Assembly (NCBI RefSeq): GCF_000275845.1
Contig: NW_006766889.1
Span: forward strand, 319,059 to 383,058
Origin: Dichomitus squalens LYAD-421 SS1
Taxonomy: Eukaryota > Basidiomycota > Agaricomycetes > Polyporales > Polyporaceae
DNA: 64,000 bases
Direction: 5' to 3'
Shown here one piece after another: positions 60,426-64,000 of this stretch. The position numbers and the translations under genes were made by a program. The notes beneath the pieces are model-generated. The model was given only the letters and a program-made list of their open reading frames with translations. It had not been told where the DNA came from and ran no database searches. Position 1 is the first letter of the stretch. The number at the start of each line of letters is the position of its first letter.

Positions 60426-61948
60426 CTATGACCGGCTCCGCTGTGCCATCCGTCTGCTCTTCCCAGGGCGCTTCGGCGCCGGTTTAGCTCCCTTCCCACC
60501 TTTGCTACCCTTGCCCTTGCCTCCAGGCCCGCCGCGCTGAACAAAGGCGTCCGTGGAGTCCTTCGTGTTTTGTTTTGATCGCCGACCAGGACCACCGAAC
60601 CCGAACTTCTTGTCGCGTGCTGTGCGCGGGAGCTTGGGCTTGCCATTCGGGCCCTTGGCGCGCTTGGAGGGGCGGTCGGCGATCGCGTCCTCGACTGCGA
60701 CGTCGAAGTCTTCGCCGTCGCCTGCGTCGCCGTCCAGTGCACCCTTCCGTTCTGTATGGCAATACAAGATTAGCTTCGATCCCAGCGAAGGATATCAACG
60801 CTCGGTGACGCAAGACTCACTCCGCTTGAGGCCCTTGAGCCGCTCCTCGATCTGCTTCTTGTTCTGCTGCCGCTCCTTGATCTTCTCGAGCTGCACCTGC
60901 TTGCCGAACTTCTTGCCCTCGCGCTCCTTGCGCTTCTCCTCCGCGCGCTTCATGCCTGCGCTCTCGTCGAGCAGCCGCTGGCGGATGCGCTCCATGTGCG
61001 AGTCGCTCTTGACCATCTCGGCGAAGTAGTCGGCGGGGCGCGTGAATGGAAAGTTGGCTTTTTGTGCGAACGAGCGGGCGGTTTGCGCGCTGTGTAGGGC
61101 TTGCTTGTAGCTGCGCGCGAAGAGGGTGGAGGGTCAGTCAAGAAGGTACGAGGGGGATATGAGATTGGGAGGAGGAAATCATACGTACAACGCCAACTCG
61201 CGGTTAAGGTCGTCCTCAACGTCAACGTTAATGGTCTCGGGGTATGTGACAGTCAAAGTTTCAGTCCACGGTAATGAGGGGCCGAGTGCGATGGTCGCGC
61301 GTATGCGCTCCATAGCGATCTTCCACGCATGGTCGTTAGATAGAGAAGAAAGCGAGCTCGTAGTATAGAGCGCACTTTGTTGTCAATCTCGACCTTCTGT
61401 CGAGGCATGGCATCCGCGTCTAGCATCTCCTCAGCCGAGAGCTCGTCGACGGCTATCGCGATGTCTGTACTGGGACCAGCCTTATTTGCCTCTTCTACCT
61501 CATCCTCATCCTCTTCCTCGCCTGAACCCTCCTGCTCCTCCGCGTCCTCTTCTTCCTCGTCTCCGGAGGCGGCCTCTCCCGCTTCCTCCTCATCTTCGTC
61601 TTCATCCTCGTCCTCGTCTAGGGCGCGCAGCTGCTCTTGCGCGAACTCGTCCAGACCATCCTCTCCGAGCGCCTTCATGAGCCTGTTCATGCCCTCCTCG
61701 TCCACATCCTCTTCGTCAGAGCCGTCGTCTTCACTAACATCCTCACAATCTTCGTCCTGCTCCTCAGATCCAGACGTTATATCGTCTTCCGCGTCCAAGC
61801 CGTCCGCCTCCTCTTCCGACTCGTCCGAGGAACTGTCAGCGCGTTTCTGCAGCTTCGTTGGTGGGATAGGCTTCTTGCTCTTGACTTGTGCTTTCACAGG
61901 AAACGCCTCCCTTGCAGGCACTTGCTTTCCTTTCAGTTTTGACGGCAT
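60426..61948 (-). CDS. EBP2: EBP2, nucleolar rRNA-processing protein
   Basis: Eukaryotic rRNA processing protein EBP2, needed for 27S pre-rRNA processing and 60S assembly in the nucleolus. The start at 61,948 gives MPSKLKGKQVPAREAFPV. A longer in-frame ATG at 62,017 is less likely. Residues 35-170 are an extreme Asp/Glu tract. The conserved EBP2 core begins KVEIDNK, spliced to IAMERIRATIALGPSLPW. It continues with NVDVEDDLNRELAL, YKQALHSAQTARSFAQ and FTRPADYFAEMVKSDSHMER, then a Lys-rich coiled coil (GKKFGKQVQLEKIKERQQNK). The tail RDKKFGFGGPGRRSKQN and the GGKGKGSKGGKG stretch are also typical. Four exons. Midasin, at the other end of the window, works on the same subunit, but the genes are not linked functionally by position. 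Confidence 0.93.
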
Positions 61949-62104
61949 AGCGCTAAGAGAAGAGGGAAGGGGAGGAGTAACAACAATCGAGCTGGGGTTG
62001 CGGTCTACCAAATGCAAGACTTCCGTTTAAGCGCACAAGAAATTCCTGGATCACGTGACCACAGACTGAGCCATATCACGGGCGCTACAAAGTGGCCCGC
62101 TTTA
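61949..62104. promoter_or_regulatory. Upstream region of EBP2, cut by an inserted element
   Basis: About 155 bases between the EBP2 start and the inverted-repeat element, ending in the TA at 62,103-62,104. It includes a palindromic TCACGTGA E-box-like site at about 62,051. Confidence 0.45.
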
Positions 62105-62199
62105 CAGCGCCTTGCATAAGTCCGTGAACGCGCGGGATTTTTTCTCTCCGGCGTCTACCCTACCCGACCTGCCTAAACAGGCCACATCATGGTCACAGG
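62105..62199 (+). repeat. Left arm of the 95-bp inverted repeat
   Basis: Matches the reverse complement of 62,898-62,992. Differences lie in the poly-T run, at CCC/AAC near base 55 and at two positions near base 85. Confidence 0.85.
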
Positions 62200-62897
62200 C
62201 CCAGACACGACGGGCAGCGCTCGGGATCCCTTCGCGTGAAACGGAGGTTTGTTTTCGGGACAGTCGTAACTTGTCCCTTTGCCGACGCGTGCCAAAGGAC
62301 ACTGAAGGGTCGGCAATGGGAAAGTTGTACTTGCTCAGAGGTTCTACAGCCCTTTGACAAAGAACGATTCGAGGCGGTGCCCGTAGTGAGAGCTCCCCTG
62401 AGGCTGAGCCCGCTAGCTGGGCCACTGGCATTTCCAAGAGTGAGTATGCCATGGGCCCAGTAGACTCGTGCATAAGTACTTGTAGTCATACAGTGTTTAT
62501 GGTGCACGGAGATAGTTTGCATGAGGGCAACAGTCACTGCACGAGATCATATCAAACGGGCCCTTGCCAATAATTACATCACTTGCGATGCTGTGGGTGG
62601 CCAGCCTCAAGTCGCTCCGAAGTGCTTGAGAGTCTAACATGCATATGGTTGATGAAACATGTTGAGAACACATTGAAGCTACTGCACTGACTCAGGCATG
62701 ATCATGTATATGCGACTGCACCTTTACTATGGTACCTCCTGTTTAGATCAGGGTACAGGATCCCCTGGGGGCCAATGGGCACTCAAATACAGACATGGAA
62801 GTACCGCACGCATATCCATACTTCAAAACATTGTGGATTTACCTGGGTACGCGTGTGGTCAACCAACGGGGCCGTGATGCGCTGTCATGGAGTAGTC

Positions 62898-62992
62898 CCT
62901 GTGACCGTGATATGGCCTGTTTAGGCAGGTCGGGTAGTTTAGACGCCGGAGAGAAAAAAATCCGCGCGTTCACGGACTTATGCAAGGCGCTG
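62898..62992 (-). repeat. Right arm of the 95-bp inverted repeat
   Basis: Inverted partner of 62,105-62,199; followed by TA. Confidence 0.85.
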
Positions 62993-62994
62993 TA

Positions 62995-63524
62995 ACTTTC
63001 ATGAATCATTCGTACCTCGACGCCTTCAAGTATGCTGGTGCTGCCACAAATCACCTTCACCGTTGGCCAAGTGCTTGTCCATGCTCGCGAATGACTCTGC
63101 ACTGTACTTCTGTCATGATTCCTCAATACCTGGCCTACTCTTCATTGAACAAAAGAACTGCATGAGAAGTACGATAGTGAGACAGAACTAGGTTCACTGT
63201 GGCGCACGCCTGCGAGCCGAGGCGTTCCTACGAAGCTGAGGTGCGTGCCGGGACGTCAGAGTCATATACCAGATGACCATCGTGGTCTCTTATCGTAGCG
63301 ACAATGTTACACCTACTTGGCATCAAGCTTGCCGCATTGGACAGCGGCGCGGTTTTAGTGCACAATTGTGCCATTTGTGCAGTATGGTTTTGCGTATCAT
63401 CGCATTGTGCCGCTCTCTCGGCAGGGAGCGATGTGCTTCGAACTCAACAATGGAACCGTCTGGATTCTGGTATGTATACAAGAGCTAGGTCCCAGACACC
63501 CATGCTTGTATTCAATTTGATATC
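62995..63524. other. Intergenic, no gene seen
   Basis: Between the miniature element and the P450 relic; short frames only, none with a motif. Confidence 0.4.
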
Positions 63525-63743
63525 GTGGAGTTGCCCTGGGCCCCACCGTCCGCGGTACTAATACTCTTGGGATTCGCCATCCTCTCTGTGTGCCTGCATC
63601 GTATAACGACCAGACCTTACGGACCCCTGCCCCTCCCACCTGGTCCACCTGCTCTTCCTATCATTGGAAACCTACTGCACATCCCTAAGGAAAGACCATG
63701 GTTGGGTTACCGCGATTTGTGCCTCTCTGAGATGTCTTGGTAG
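63525..63743 (+). pseudogene. Cytochrome P450 5' relic
   Basis: The translation ELPWAPPSAVLILLGFAI is a membrane anchor and is followed by LPLPPGPPALPIIGNLLHIP and PWLGYRDL, the P450 hinge. This aligns with the intact P450 at 41-43 kb (GPLPPGPPRLPLVGNLLDIP, PWVAYRDL). The codon where the start should be is GTG (63,525), with no in-frame ATG before it. After YRDL the family sequence (RKYG) is lost and a stop follows at 63,741. No downstream P450 exon is seen in the remaining 257 bases. I call it a degraded copy, although more of it could lie beyond the window. Confidence 0.7.
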
Positions 63744-64000
63744 GTTATCTGTCGATGACAGGCGATATCATCTCACGATTCGTGTCGCGGCGACTAGGCG
63801 CGTAGACTCGGGTCGACGTTCGGCGACGACCCCGTAGGCGAGCGGCAAGGAGCCGAAAGGGGAAAGAGAGAGGGAGAGGGATAAACGTGACAGAAAACTC
63901 GACGAGGGCAGAGCGGAGGTCGGCACGAAGGCACGAGACCTACGAAAGCTAGTCTTCACGCAGGCAGCGACAGACTAGTCCCAATGACCAAGTTACTACA
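63744..64000. other. Purine-rich low-complexity segment at window end
   Basis: Replaces the expected P450 continuation. It includes a GA-rich run (gaaaggggaaagagagaggg, about 63,855-63,880) and CG-rich flanks unlike the neighbouring DNA. It could be the edge of a repeat or retroelement. No frame is recognised. Confidence 0.35.

Larger units (their letters stand above)
62105..62992. mobile_element. Non-autonomous TIR element, 888 bp (MITE-like)
   Basis: The two ends, 62,105-62,199 and 62,898-62,992, are inverted copies of about 95 bases with roughly five mismatches (outermost CAGCGCCTTGCATAAGTCCG). Both flanks are TA (62,103-62,104 and 62,993-62,994). The interior of about 700 bases holds no transposase or other gene, so it would need a transposase in trans. 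Its ends differ from those of the 3.8-kb element, so that one is not its partner. The size and TA duplication fit a mariner- or pogo-derived miniature element. Confidence 0.85.

Noticed and set aside
61377..62030. Long Ser-rich plus frame of 217 codons
   Set aside because: It is the antisense of the acidic tract of EBP2; the minus frame has the conserved EBP2 core and splice sites.
62795..62995. 66-codon frame inside the miniature element
   Set aside because: More than half lies in the inverted repeat; no motif.
1..64000. MDN1 and EBP2 as a functional cluster
   Set aside because: Both act in 60S assembly but they are 46 kb apart with unrelated genes between; co-location is likely chance.

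Overview
This window is eukaryotic chromosomal DNA from a filamentous basidiomycete, most likely an Agaricomycete of the polypore type. Genes lie on both strands and are cut by many short introns (mostly about 45-75 bases, GTRNGT...YAG). Two protein families are typical of mushrooms: a DUF6534 membrane protein and an agaricomycete F-box protein. The proteome is otherwise that of a fungal nucleus. I saw no prokaryotic or organellar genes, no tRNA or rRNA gene and no CRISPR array.

Layout. 1-14.3 kb: the 5' part of the giant ribosome-assembly ATPase midasin (MDN1/REA1), minus strand, cut off by the window start in its acidic region. 15.1-16.6 kb: a CBM5/12-hydrophobic segment-DM9 protein. 16.7-18.2 kb: a ketopantoate reductase-like enzyme, minus strand. 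19.5-22.7 kb: AVL9, a secretory-traffic protein. 23.5-25.3 kb: an F-box protein, minus strand. 25.9-32.4 kb: a Mus7/MMS22-family replication-repair protein. 32.6-37.9 kb: two tandem paralogous MFS transporters, minus strand, the second with an apparent one-base frameshift. 39.0-40.1 kb: a membrane-anchored protein of unknown function with a weak resemblance to LssY C-terminal domains. 41.1-43.2 kb: a complete cytochrome P450, minus strand. 45.9-46.9 kb: a zinc-finger protein. 47.18-51.02 kb: an apparently full-length DDE transposon with 37-bp perfect terminal inverted repeats and a TA target duplication. 51.6-55.2 kb: an Artemis/SNM1-type DNA-repair nuclease. 55.5-56.4 kb: a small protein with a SUGP1-like motif, minus strand. 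57.3-59.9 kb: a DUF6534 protein. 60.4-61.9 kb: EBP2, minus strand. 62.10-62.99 kb: an 888-bp non-autonomous element with about 95-bp inverted repeats. 63.5 kb to the end: a P450 5' relic and low-complexity DNA.

The genes do not form one pathway. Two act in 60S ribosome assembly (midasin, EBP2), two in DNA repair (MMS22-like, Artemis-like), and the rest are transport, oxidation, signalling or traffic genes. The part between about 38 and 51 kb and the last 2 kb are the accessory-looking regions: gene-poor, with transposons and broken gene copies.

The features most worth a second look are the two inverted-repeat elements, the frameshifted transporter copy, an open reading frame that continues in frame past the TGA of the Artemis-like gene, three genes with 10-14 base microexons, and the CBM-DM9 fusion. 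All gene models were spliced by eye. Exon borders marked approximate should be tested with RNA data.
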